Positions 10,817 to 22,929 of a DNA stretch of 64,000 nt are shown one piece after another; positions within the stretch are counted from its first letter, which is position 1; the number at the start of each line of letters is the position of its first letter. The stretch lies in the NCBI GenBank assembly GCA_013115145.1, contig JAAPAO010000042.1:36615-100614 (forward strand), read 5' to 3'. The stretch is from Perkinsus chesapeaki (Eukaryota; Perkinsozoa; Perkinsida; Perkinsidae). The position numbers and the translations under genes are program-made. Under the pieces are notes generated by a model. The model made no database searches. It was given only the letters and a program-made list of their open reading frames with translations, and had not been told where the DNA came from.

Positions 10817-13800
10817 TGTCTCATCCATTTGGCTGGTCAACTAATGATGATAGTACTTCGGATGGAGAGGATAATGAAGAGGTCATAAAGAGGTGGATAG
10901 GTTGAATTATTATGATATTATTGAAATTCTCAAGATTATTAGTGATCGAGTATAGGGTACCAAATCGATATTATTTTGTTTAATATGAGTTACGATACGA
11001 TAATTATAAGGTAGTATTTACTATCAATAATATTGTTAATCCTAGCGGTTCTATGGGAGCATATAACGATCTTCTCCCTTCAGCATTTCCAGCAATCACT
11101 TTCCCTGCAGTAGATGGAGGAAAATCTTGTGAGCTCACGAATGCCGTACGGGTCACTACGATACTGTCATCGGGGAAAACGGTTATTTTTATGGAATCAC
11201 GCGATTGGATAATTCATAAGATATCTTTGGGTACAACTTTCGAGCTTATGTTTAGATTGACTGTTGTGACGACGCTATTATTGTTGGTAGAAAGACAGTT
11301 AATGGCGCTACGAAAAAGATGGGAGATCTAGCATGGAAGGTGAGAAGAATCTTCAGGTTAAACGCGCAAGAGGTAAAATAGGTTGGCTGCGTGTTTTCAG
11401 TTGGAGATTCTTGCTCGTAAGTGTGAACCAAAGCCGTGGTATCGTATATTAGCGGATGACCCAGGTGAGACCTATCTCCTCATTTATTAAATCAATACTG
11501 AATAAGTAAATGGTCTAATATGTGTATGCATTTCCTGGCACGTCACAAATGAATTATTAAAATATTTCGGGACGTTTCCCAAATTTTTGGACTCAATCTC
11601 GGAGGCTGTTGATGCCAGATTGTCATACTGATTAGTTTTATCGATAGTGGATACCACTCACTGATTAATGTATATAAGAGGAGAAGTGCATATTGCTATA
11701 CGTATGTCGTAATAGTGTAAAGTATACGTTTGCCTTTTTACACTTGTTACGATGTTACTGCTGTATTTTTACTTTTCCTTCAGATAGGCCTAAGACGCTG
11801 TATTGGTTGGAAAAAAGAGTTGTTATATTAGAAAAGGAATTGAGAGAAGTAAAACGATTGGGGGCCGGGGAGGTTGGAAACTTTAATATTGTTTATTCCG
11901 AGCAATCCTTATATAAAGAGGAATAAATATGAGCACGTAAAGACATTAGTGCGCAGCATGCTCAGGCGATGGTGGATGATTCTTTCAGGCATTGCTGACT
12001 CTTGAACGTACTTCACTTGAGAGTGGCGATTATCATGCGGAGTGTCTTCGTTATATAGCAAGGCTTGAAGATATGACTAACAAATACGAAGCTGCAATGA
12101 GAAAGGTGAGGTGGGCAAAATCTCTCGCGTTCATTTCCTATCGGCCTGTTTCGGCTGTTCTATGGCTGGTGAATTGTGCCCTATCTCGCTGGTGAGTCAT
12201 ACATAGCAACGGAACTAGCATTGATTGGGCTCATAGTTAAGAAGGATGAGTAATGGGTGAAATGTGACAAGTTAAGGAGCCTTGGAGTACGTCGGTGAAG
12301 GCTGGTGATAGTAGACTACTCGATACCGTAAGGTCGATAAGTGCACTCCTATCTCCACATAATAGATCATCTGTAAAAGATCTCATCTGGTATATTATCA
12401 AGATAGTAATAGTAACTTTCGCTGCCTAATTCTAGTAGCATATATGACTATTGTGCAATTTAATAATATATTTTATTACTTATATATTTCCATGGTATTT
12501 ATAATATAGAGTTCTTTATATATATTAATTATGGGTATTTTACCTATTATAAATAAATAGTGATATCTAAATGCATATAAATAAGGATAAGGTCACGTGG
12601 CAGCTGTTCACTGGCTGAGGGATCGGTCAAGATGACGAAGGTGTGAACTATTTAGTCACTGTTCATACAGTGGGTTTTGTTGCAAGTTATGAAAGAGATT
12701 TTTGAGCAAATAATAATGTGTGAATTAAAACGGATCTCCCTATATTCGAACCAGCGACCTTTCGGTTACCTCAGGTGGCCTTCCTAGAAAATGCGTTGAA
12801 AGAATCCGAAGAACGTGGTCATCTGACTGAGGCGGAGCTGGCGTCACGGCGTCACGAAACTCGCGTTGCTGTCGAGACCCTCCAATTGGAAGTGCAACAT
12901 CTCAGGTGATTAGTTGAGGAATTTTTGTCGGAAAATTTAGGAATTTTCAGGATTCATCGGGACAAATTGGAAAAGTCACTTTACGAGTGTCGACAAATGA
13001 TAAAGGAAATGAAGGAGGAAGCAGAAAGGATGATGGAGGTGGGAATTTTGTGGCGCGTGACGGTTTGTTAGGGCTGAATGGGACGTGGTGTTGATGTGGT
13101 ACCGAGGCACAGAATTTTATGACTGTTCTTGAAATCTTCCCGGAATTTCGGAAATTTTGTAGATCTCTAGCGGCTCGTTTCTGAAACTATCTGATGAGTT
13201 TCCAGGAGCTTCGAGCGCCCCTTGAGTTCTGCTTTTCACAATCTGGCCGAATTGTGAAGGATGTGTCGGTATGGCTAGGTGATGGAAAATGATAGACTTG
13301 AAGGTGAAGCGCGAGAAGATCAATTAAAGCGTCATCTGAAGGCTACCACGGAGAGGCTGGCTCAGGTGAATGGGGAACTAGGACGCAGTTGGTGGGGCTT
13401 GAAGATGAGACATCTATCTTGAGGAGAATACATTAGGAATTCGGAGGTCTGGAGAAGGACGAAACGGTTGATCGATTTTGACTGTCATACGACAGTTATT
13501 ATCATTTCACTCATGGCCATCTGTGTTATATTACTTGGTCGCCATCCATGAGTGTACATAGGATCGGCAAGCTAGTAGTGAAGAATTATGGATTGTCGGG
13601 AAGACGGTTGTGGTACAGCTGTTGGATACAAGTGGATAAAATATAGTGATTACTTAATTGTTGCTATATGTGGTAAATTGATCGATTTATCGCTGGCTGG
13701 CGGCCGCTGTTTGCAAAGATTCCGAGCTTTGCCGTGTGTGTACGACTTGATAATGCTACTAGTTGTGCGTGCATTAGGCATATTAAAGGGAGAAGATGAT

Positions 13801-16800
13801 ATCTGATGGTGGAGACCCGTATCTAAAGACGGCGCTTGCTGAACTTGGCATAGTTAAACGTGCCTCGTGATTTCAATTTTTACAGTTTTCGCGTGAAACT
13901 TCTGATGTATAGGATTTTACGTGATGACAATGCTTTAGTGGCATTAATAAAACCGTTTCTCGGAAAAACGGACGAGCGAGATTTTTGTACCATATATGGC
14001 AACACTAGGGATATGTATATCTATTCATAATATTACTAGTATATCTAATATAATAAAGGATATCCGTACTAATTATATATTTAATAATCAATAGACTATA
14101 AATAATATAAATCTATATTATAAATATAATTAAGGATATAGTAATTATGGTACAGGAATTAGAATTAATAATCTCATAGAGACGAAGCTGCCGAGCATTC
14201 AAGAATTGTCGTATCAGGTTCGGGTTGAGAATAGGAAGTTGTTGGAATATATCAAGACCACTACAGAACAGTAAAGCTGCTTGAGCGAGGAAGCTGAGAG
14301 AATCGGGGAAGTGTCGTCTTTTAGGTATATTAAAGATGGAAAGGAATGGAAGAAGATGCTGGGAAAGTTAAATCTGCAAGCGAAAGATTTCAAGTGCGTT
14401 GAGGAAATGCAAGTGAGGATAAGATTGCAAGTTTTTGCTATGGTAGTTCTGGTCGAGCAAAGACGGCGGAGTTAGTTAGGGAGTTGGAGATTGGCATTGA
14501 GAGACGGATGGAGGAATGGGTAAGAATGGCTAGAGGTGTCAGAATAATTATTATTACAGCGTGTGTATTGGGGACATCTTCAAATGATCAAAACAACGTG
14601 TATGTATTTTTCCTGTCGGGAATTCCCCCATTTTTCCACCTCGTGGAGGTCGGTAAATTTGGCAGCACTAGGGGAATCGACTGGGACATCCTACGTGATC
14701 GGAGAAATGTTAATTACACAGCGTAAAATCAAGTACTTACCTTTGATTACCGCGTATCTTAGGAGTAACTGCGATTGGCTTTAGTTCCGTATTTAACCGT
14801 CTTACCTTTTTTGAGATGGCTACGATTACCATACGATATTGCTTCTCATTAGACTTGATTCAAGTCTAATAATTAATGCAATTTAAAAATCTATTTATTC
14901 AAGCAAATATCAAGTCACTTGATATCGGCAGTGTTATGGGCAATCAAAGATTTTCTAATAATGTTACAGCACCCGCCATCTAAAGACCGTTGAACATTAC
15001 ACGAGCCTCATGCGTTCCATCTTCACAGTTTTCAATTGGCGTTTTAAATACATGGTTTTGCGTATGGTGAACGCATTAGCGGGGTGCATGGAACCGTTTC
15101 TGGAATAAACGGGCGAGCGAAAATTTTTTACTGCGAGGAAAATTTCATGAAAATTTCGCGAAATTTTTGACCTTGTATTTAGAGGGGAACTGAAGAAAGA
15201 TTCCAAAGAGAGATCGAAGCGTCATATAGTGCACGTGATGAGATGATTGCCGAGGCAGCTGGGTGCAGAGTTAAGATGGAGGAAGTTGAGAAGGAAAGGA
15301 GAGATACTGGTGAGAAGTTGACCGACGATGGGCAAAGTGTTCGAGGAATTCTGGTATGAAAATCTAGCATCTCTGAGCGGTCTTTTTGAAGCATTTGTTA
15401 GCGGAGCTCGATTACATATCGTGAAAGGAAAATACTGTGTTAAATTGCTTCACTTCAAGCCTAGCAGACACTCTATTATTCGATGAGAAGATGGAGTTCT
15501 TACCAGAACTTATTATCAAATTTCTGAATGCCGAAAATCTCCTCTTAAAATTCAAGTATATGCGGTTTTCGGTAGTAGAATTGACGTAGCTTCACTGCCG
15601 TACCAGTTGCGTTGGGAGTAGAGATAAACGGGCAGGAGCAACTCCGAATTATTTTGCGGATTTTTTCCGCGTTGCCGAAATTTCTCATTTCGCTGACAGA
15701 AATGGAGTCATATTCTCATAGAAATGGATTTGGCATCTATCAAGCTCGAGTTCGGTCGGCGAGAGCGGGAACTACTCGATGAACTTTCGACAGTCACCAC
15801 TCAACTTGCTGACACTAAAGAGGAGCTGGCCCAAGCGTAATCTTGAAATCTTGCCAAATCTTGCATTTCCTCAACGTTCAGTTTGGATACACTCAATTGT
15901 GTTGATGATAATGTTGAAGATGATTGTAACTATAATCTCGAATTTGGTGTGCCTGTGATTGGTCCACGGAAGTTGCGAGGAGAAGTTCTGTGTGTCGGAT
16001 GCAGGTGAGGAAAAATGTGAAAGAAGTGGAATTTGGAGGAGTATCTTTTGAATTTTCAACTCCTATTAGGATTTCTGGTCCGGCCATTTTTTATTTCATC
16101 ACCTTTGTTTCTACAGTGCTCCAAATTAATCTGGCATAGCTGGCACGGGCGAATAACTCGCTTGCCTATGTTGTCAATAGCTGCCATGAAACGGTCGAGA
16201 AATTCTGTGACAGAGGATGTAATATAGCTAAGCATGACATTATCCGATTTCATGGTTAAACTCGCTCTAGTCATTTCAAGGTTATACTCCGAATTAATTT
16301 GGAGCGATATATTCCCCTTGCATCCATCCCGTCTTATTGATGAGCTCAACGGCTTGCATCGCAATTCATATTTTTGGGACCAAGTTGTTTTGAAATTCTG
16401 CAATCGCTCAAGACGTCCTTAGGTAGTATTGGCCTATCGCCGGGCGATAATCGCCCTGAGCCTGTGAAGCTCGCTTGCTGGTCACAAATGAGCCACTATC
16501 CCGTGTCGTCATTGCTCCGGTGTTGCCGTACTCGTTCAATCCTTACCCCCGACTGCGGCCCGTTGAGGTTCACTCCAATCGATGCCGAACGAAGAGTAAA
16601 AATGCAGCTCCCTAGAATCGAACCGGCGTGGTCTTATCTTGAGCCTCGGATTGCACTCGGCAAAGACAACTGATGCTTCAGGGGTGAAAAATTTCGCAAA
16701 CTTTTCATGAAATTTTACTCGCAGTGGGAAAAAGTAGTAGAAGTTTCGAAATAACATTTCTTCTTGACAGGCTTTCTACGTGTTCCAATTTTCAGGAACC

Positions 16801-19413
16801 GTGTTGTGTTTGCTGGTTATGGTCCAAAGACGGGCGCGTTAAAAGTATCGTCTGCATTACCGCCACCGAAGCTCGATGAAGTTGTGGATGATTTTATGGC
16901 CGATTATACCGATGCAAAGAGAAGGGTTAAATTGAGGAGGAATATCGAAAGGGTTGGTTGTTATCGATCAATCGGGCGCGCGCTTTTTACACCAAATCCG
17001 AATAGGCACACCGGGAAGCGGAGGGGAAGATAGGATCTCGAGGTGGCTCTGATGGGGAAAGAACGAGACCGTCTACGAGGTGAGAGGGAAGGATTCGATA
17101 AGGCTTGGGTGATTGTATTTGTGTTAGGGAGACAGGTACCCCACAGAATTGCAGACGATTACAGAAGAGAGCGGTATGGGAATTAATGCATGCTGGAAGA
17201 CCTTCGTCGAATTCTTCACGGTGTGAATTGCCCGTCTTATGGCGGAAATAATTTGCCTTATGTATCGAGTTGAGTAATTTCAATTGAAGATTTCCGTAGC
17301 GCGTGACTTTTGATGCCGCCTACGCCTTCGGGAGGGGAAGTTGGCAGCGGCGGGGGGCAACAGAAGGGTCAGCGATCGGGTCAGGTCTCTGGCGATCAGG
17401 TGCGAATGGGACACGACACAAAAAATCTGCACGCATACACAGGTACTTTCTTTCGACGTCATTGTATCGAAATCAGTGACGGAAGCCGCGGAGTTCCTAC
17501 GAACGGCCCAGATGGGAATAGACCGTCAGAAGGTTAGCGGAGCGAATCGATTCATGTTTACCGTTTTTGTTTTCTAGGAATATTTGGCGCAGCGCGAGGC
17601 TGAGCTTAAAAGGGGTGAGACTAGATTGTTGAGAGGACAGAGAAGATTGAAAATGCAAAAGAAAAAACTACGGCGAATAATAAGAGGAATTGTAAGTGGA
17701 TAGGAAAATCTACATAGTGCGAAAGATACGCGGATTTGTTCAAGTGCCGGATTTCGTACGGCATTTCGAGAAAATGAGAAAGACCTCTGAATGCGCGTGA
17801 GTGTTATTTTCTCACTCGTCACGAAATTGCATACAGTACGCGACATCTAGAGATGCGTGGTCTTTCAGCAATCGATTGGCATATCTCTCGATTCAAGTGG
17901 CTCTGAAAGGAGCGATTCATCAACAAGCAGCTCAGAGTCCACCGACGAGTTTGCTCGTAAACAGCAGAAGAAGCGCCCAGCTGGTCGGTCACGAACACCT
18001 GTGATGAACCGACGACCAACTAAGAAACGGAAAACGACAAACGAAACGACGGGAACAACAACTGACTCTAGGAAAACTGATAGCTCAGTTACAGCACCGG
18101 TGAGATGAATATATTGGTAATTCCGTGGCGCAGTGACGGTTTTAGGGACCATGCGAAGGTGAGGGGTCTCCGGGTGTGGTGGATCCGGCAGTGCAACAGG
18201 AAGAAAAAGAAGCGAAAGCGGCTGGCTCGTTCAACAGTGAAAATGGGAAGGTTTTTTGGAATAGGAGAAGTCGAGCCTGGATTGCAAGGTGAGGCAGTTA
18301 AGTGCACGCATGCACAAGAAGAGCATTACCAAGTCTACTCAGAAGGGTCTGATTCAATGTTGTCGAGGGTTTGTTGCCTCCTTCCGGTCCAGGAAAATAT
18401 CTTCCTAGATCGGTTTGTGTTTTATAGTGGTATTTTTTGGTCCGGATATGTGAGGCTGAAAGAGTCCCATGGCCAGCGAGTCGTAGGGCAACACCAATGC
18501 TCCGAGAGGGAAGGCTTCCAATTCTTTATGGGAAAACAAATTCATGCAGAAAAATTAAGTACATCTTCGCATTGGGAACCTCTCGACGCTTGAAGAGCTG
18601 TTGATCAGTTGGAAGGATGAGGAAAGTGGCGGTTGGAGGACGAAGTCGTTTAATCCCCGAACAAAGTATGACGGAAATGTCCAGTCGGCTCGAGACGATG
18701 CGATAGGTAGGTCCTTCTGAGATGGCGAGTTGCTGATTTAAGCGAGTAGTGTTCCTTACCGCGCGACCGAAAGTGAAATCGCCGGCGTCGAGCGATCCGA
18801 CAAAGAAGGAGGCATCCTCTGGTGGAGAGGACGACGAAGAACACGAGGGGGAAATTCAAACCGAGGTATAATTATGTGGCGCAGTGACTATTGGCATGGT
18901 ATCTTGCTCAGATGCTTAATGGCGAAGATGCCGAGGAAGGAGGTAAGATTACACTTGGTGGCATTTTTAGAATAATCGCTAGTGGTGGAATGAAGATTGC
19001 ATCCGGGGAGGCGTTTTCTGGGTTCACAGATGAAGAATGGGCACATTAAACAAATACATAGGAAAGGCCCATTTAAACGGGACTTGAAGGGAAACTAACA
19101 TTTCAAAGTATTTCCGATTTTACGATAGGAAATCAGAACTCGGTTGGCATTAAGCATGTACTCCAATACTGAAAAAAATTATTGTTGAGGGCCCACTCGA
19201 GCGTGCTTTGCAAGTTCTCGAAAATTTCTAATATTTCGTTCTGCATGCCGTTGCAGCGATCGGCTGCATGCTCGCAGAAATGGCCGAGAATTCCCCTTGA
19301 ATGTTCGAGACGTGGATTTTTACACCTTGTTGAGCTTCATGGCAGGTTCTCGTAAACATGATAATGAAGCGGAAGTGATTGATGCGACATGGGTTGATCC
19401 CAGCAAACCATTG
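10817..19413 (+). CDS. Many-exon coiled-coil protein (family unknown)
   Basis: Likely start ATG at 10817 (MSHPFGWSTNDDSTSDGEDN). Exons with consistent GT-AG borders include 11989-12105 (ALLTLERTSLESGDYHAECL), about 12775-12905 joined in phase to about 12951-13037 (IHRDKLEKSLYECRQMIKEM), about 13278-13365, about 14186-14271 and 14327-14411 (intron about 54 nt), about 15182-15353 (EERFQREIEASYSARDEMIA), about 15721-15838 (LLDELSTVTTQLADTKEELA), a basic coil at 17578-17691, a Ser-rich/basic exon around 17865-18105 with RRPTKKRKT, an acidic exon about 18766-18867, and about 19295-19413 (NVRDVDFYTLLSFMAGSRKH). Most exons are heptad-rich and charged, so a long coiled-coil scaffold is inferred. The 3' end and whether all exons belong to one gene are uncertain. 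Confidence 0.55.
12745..12775 (-). pseudogene. Degenerate tRNA-like 3' fragment
   Basis: On the minus strand, TAACCGAAAGGTCGCTGGTTCGAAT strongly resembles a variable loop plus T-arm, but the 3' T-stem strand reads ATAGG instead of pairing with GCTGG. It lies just before a coding exon of the plus-strand coiled-coil gene. Best read as a decayed tRNA or tRNA-derived repeat. Confidence 0.35.
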
Positions 19414-20205
19414 GTGAGCTTTTAATGGCAATTCATAATGGAGAGATGTCGAACCCGTAGAATCTTTATTGCGTTTTCTGCGTGATCGGCGTTATCTCGA
19501 CTTCTGTGGGTGATCGTGTAACACTTAACAATTCTTAACAAGGTCTTAACCGTCAATTCGAATACCTCTCTGAGAGATCGTCCGAACGGTATTATATAAA
19601 ATTATTGTCTTTGGAAATCTTTTGTAGCAACTCCAATTAACGGCTCAAGACTGCCGCATCACTTCTGCCGCATTCAGGCGGAATTGGGCCTCGCTCGGGC
19701 CTTGGGGGGTTTGCTCACGCGATGTATGCCCTTTGTTCGAAAGCTGGCAAATGTGTTATGACCGCGCGCCGCGAAATGCCTGCTTCAAAAATTATTGACA
19801 AATGTACAGATAGTAATTATCATAGGCGTAATAATGTACGCATTTATATTCCTATCCTGCAAATACTCCATGGTGTTAGGCAGCCACGAACGATGGACGA
19901 GTTGAAGTTGTCGAGTGCAGCCTCGTGTCGTCCTCATCTTCATCTGATGAATCACCGAATCGTCGCCGAGCCTGATTACTGTTTATAACATTGATAGTGT
20001 ATCATTATTCTTGTCAAGTGCAGAGTTGGTCAATGAGCTACCGAATTGAAAGAGTTCACCGCGCGCAACGCCTTTATCCGTGAAGAATGATCATTATCCT
20101 CACCAAGACATATTCAGACTGCACTTGTTGTATTTTCCAAATCATGTACGTTGGTGAGCAACCTGACACGCTTGATTCATCTTGTTATATTTCGGATCAT
20201 TCTTT

Positions 20206-20402
20206 ATGCCGATATTTTTCCTCGCATTATTCTCAACACTTGTTGGTTCGATTTGGTCCGCCGACATCTTGGTCGATGAATACGCAAGATACGCGGTGAG
20301 CTTCCCACGGACAATCATTCCCCAGGAAGGGGTATTTCGTAACCTTCGTGACCTTGAGAAATACGAACGCAACTTGTCGATTTGCAAAGGAGTCCAAAGG
20401 AA
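20206..20402 (+). CDS. Signal-peptide-bearing ORF or first exon
   Basis: ATG at 20206 opens MPIFFLALFSTLVGSIWS, a good signal peptide, followed by ADILVDEYARYA. The ORF runs to a stop at about 20404, or splices at a GTGAGC donor after ARYA (about 20295). Could be a small secreted protein of about 66 aa or the first exon of a gene whose other exons were not placed. Confidence 0.35.
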
Positions 20403-20649
20403 GTGAACTTACAAGTGCAATCCTTGCGATTTGCCATCTCAATCCAACCCGTTTTATTCGTTCCCCAGGAGGCTTAATGGGGCCAATTAAGGTTATGGCT
20501 AAATAACGCTTACTTGAATAACCTCAGATCATTCTTGAAACATAACCACGAGCTTTATCAAAATTAGAGCGGCGGCTTGCACCACAATGAGTAACAACTA
20601 CTCCTTTACGCAAAGCTTCGACAAATTATCTGCCGAATGCGAACTTTTA

Positions 20650-22730
20650 TTAGAGTAGTTTTCCCATCTGTTCCGTCGAGTTGGTTGAACAGCTACCCGG
20701 TGGCGGTATAATAGATAGGGTAAAAGACGTGAACTTGTTAGTATCCAAACCAATTCAGAGGTATGAGAGTTGACTTAAGGCGAGCTAAATAGCTCTGCAG
20801 AGGATCGCCTTTGGCCATCTGAAATTCAACGATTGAATTGGTTCGTATTGGCCTGTGATTACCGTTCTTGCTACAGCAGCGGAGAGCTGCCACGCATTCC
20901 GACTCCCAGTACTCTTACTGAGCACGAATCGTAGGCAAGGTAGGGATCGACTTAGGTAGGGCTTTAGGAGCAACCAGATATCGATGCAATATCGGACTCC
21001 TGACGAAATAGATCCGTATGTCTCATCGAACTGTATGAAATATAGTCGCTCTCGGATTGGGGTTCTGATCAGGAGCCGGACTCCTTCATCAACATTACAC
21101 CCTCCCATCGTGCTTGGTGGTACAATGATCTTGATAGTCTCATCACCTCTCGATCTGGCTCACATACGATTATCGTTATGTGGCTGACAGAAGCCGAGGA
21201 GCTGGAAGCTGCCAAGTTGGGCATAACCAAGATGATAGTCTCAACGAGTTTCGTAGGTATATTACCGACCGGCATAAGGTGCAGATCTTTGCACTGCTAC
21301 CTCCGTTGGCTCGGCCGGAACAGACTTATCTTATTAGCTCTCCCTTGGGCTCTATGAAAAGGTTGTTTATCGCAGAGTATCCTACAGCGGAAGGTCCGAA
21401 AGCGACCTCGTTTGGAATCTTTAGCAGGCTGCTGTTCAGCCGACCTTCTCCGTTTTTTACGTCGAATTCGCTCGGCATGTGGCGCCCAGATTCTTCCCAG
21501 TGTACTTGAAGAATTCTCTCAGTTCATCACCGACGCATGTAAGCGGCCAGTGCCGCCGTCACGCGCCACAAAATGTTATCAGGTTACGAGACTATCATAG
21601 AGAAACCCAAAGGAATCTCCCGAGCCAGAAATCGAAGTATCCCTTCACTCGTGCCCGTCGCGTGAAGGTCACTACAGATGTGGAAGCACCGCCCGCACCG
21701 TATGGCATGCCTCTCGCCGCGCTGTTGGCACTGCCGTCGGGGATATGGCCAACATCTGCGGCTATGGGGCTTGCTCAGGTTCGGCAAGGATTGCTGGGCG
21801 GAATGAGCGGGTTGGTCAGGTTTATGCTGTTTTATTTGATAGTCCTTTGGGAAGGGAATGCAGTAAAAGTGAAGATGTGTGGCGATGTACGAGGGACGTA
21901 ACAGAAGCTACTTAATATTTTAAAATTATCGAATTGAATTATAATTGCATTGTAAATCTTCAGGTTTGGCCCCGATAGTCGATCAAGCTGGAATAGAAAT
22001 CCTAGATGATATTGCACTCATAGGGCATCAGTGTGAGATGCACGCTGCGACCTCAGATACCAACAGTTGTTAGGTACGCTCTCGGAGGACTGGTGTAGCT
22101 TTCAGGGCTACACTTTGCCCGGCGCAATCCAAGAATTCGAGCCCGAGTAGGTTCATTTTGGGTGTGCCGAAATGACGCGTCTGTTAGGTCGACATCCTCC
22201 CGATCGTCGAGGCAAGCTGATAAGATCGTCTGTGCTGTGGAGGAGTCGCTGGGCCTCGGTAGGCCATGTGATTCGCTTTCAACGAGATCACGTGAGTAGG
22301 TCCTCAGACAGCTCGACGAAGGCTCCGGCAGGAATTTGGCGTCGATGAGGAATTGGATGGTCTCATGGAACTGCTCAAGGACGGCGCGTCATTAGACAAT
22401 GACGGTTACGGTATTGTGTAGTTGAAGAACCCACTTAGTTAACATTATCGCAGATGAACCCTCCGGTGCCATTGACTGGGGTTCCGAGTTCGGGATTAAT
22501 GTCGAGCCTCGTGGTGACGATGATATTTATGATGATTTAGCGATCGATGATGGCAACGAACATGAAGAAAGTCCGTTGAGGAGTTTGTGGATAGTATTAT
22601 GCGCTCATTGATTGGGTGTGTGTCAGGTAGAGAAGAGAGCACGCCAAAGTTCGGCGCCAAAGAGCTGGAGCAGTTTAAATCAGACTTTGAGAGCGCCACT
22701 CAGAAGTTCTTGAAAAGTCCGTTTAACTAG
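20650..22730 (+). CDS. Possible spliced gene with acidic C-terminal exons
   Basis: Exon-like pieces occur at about 20672-20720 (LVEQLPGGGIIDR), about 22143-22240 (Ser-rich), about 22311-22420 (RQEFGVDEELDGLMELLKDG) and about 22453-22590 (EPSGAIDWGSEFGINVEPRG and an Asp-rich tail), with a possible last exon ending FESATQKFLKSPFN and a stop near 22730. The AIDWG motif is reminiscent of CDK5RAP3/LZAP, but the rest could not be matched. Exon joins are not resolved and the call is tentative. Confidence 0.3.
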
Positions 22731-22832
22731 TTCCGCTGTGGGAATAACTAGGCAGTCGTCTGATAAATCAACATTATCGGGGTATGGTATTATTAAATAC
22801 TGAAAACCAACAAGCATTGAGATTGAAATATT

Positions 22833-22905
22833 TTCCGATACCGGGACTCGAACCCGGGTCGCCTGGGTGAAAGCCAGGTATCCTAACCAGCTAGACTATA
22901 TCGGA
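22833..22905 (-). tRNA. tRNA-Glu (UUC)
   Basis: A 73-nt cloverleaf on the minus strand: acceptor TCCGATA paired with TATCGGA and discriminator A, D-arm with TAGTCTAGCTGGTTAGG, anticodon stem CCTGG/CCAGG with loop CTTTCAC (anticodon TTC), and T-arm CCGGG-TTCGAGT-CCCGG. It matches the standard eukaryotic Glu-UUC consensus, with no intron. Confidence 0.95.
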
Positions 22906-22929
22906 AGATGCTGAAAAATTCGACAGGTC

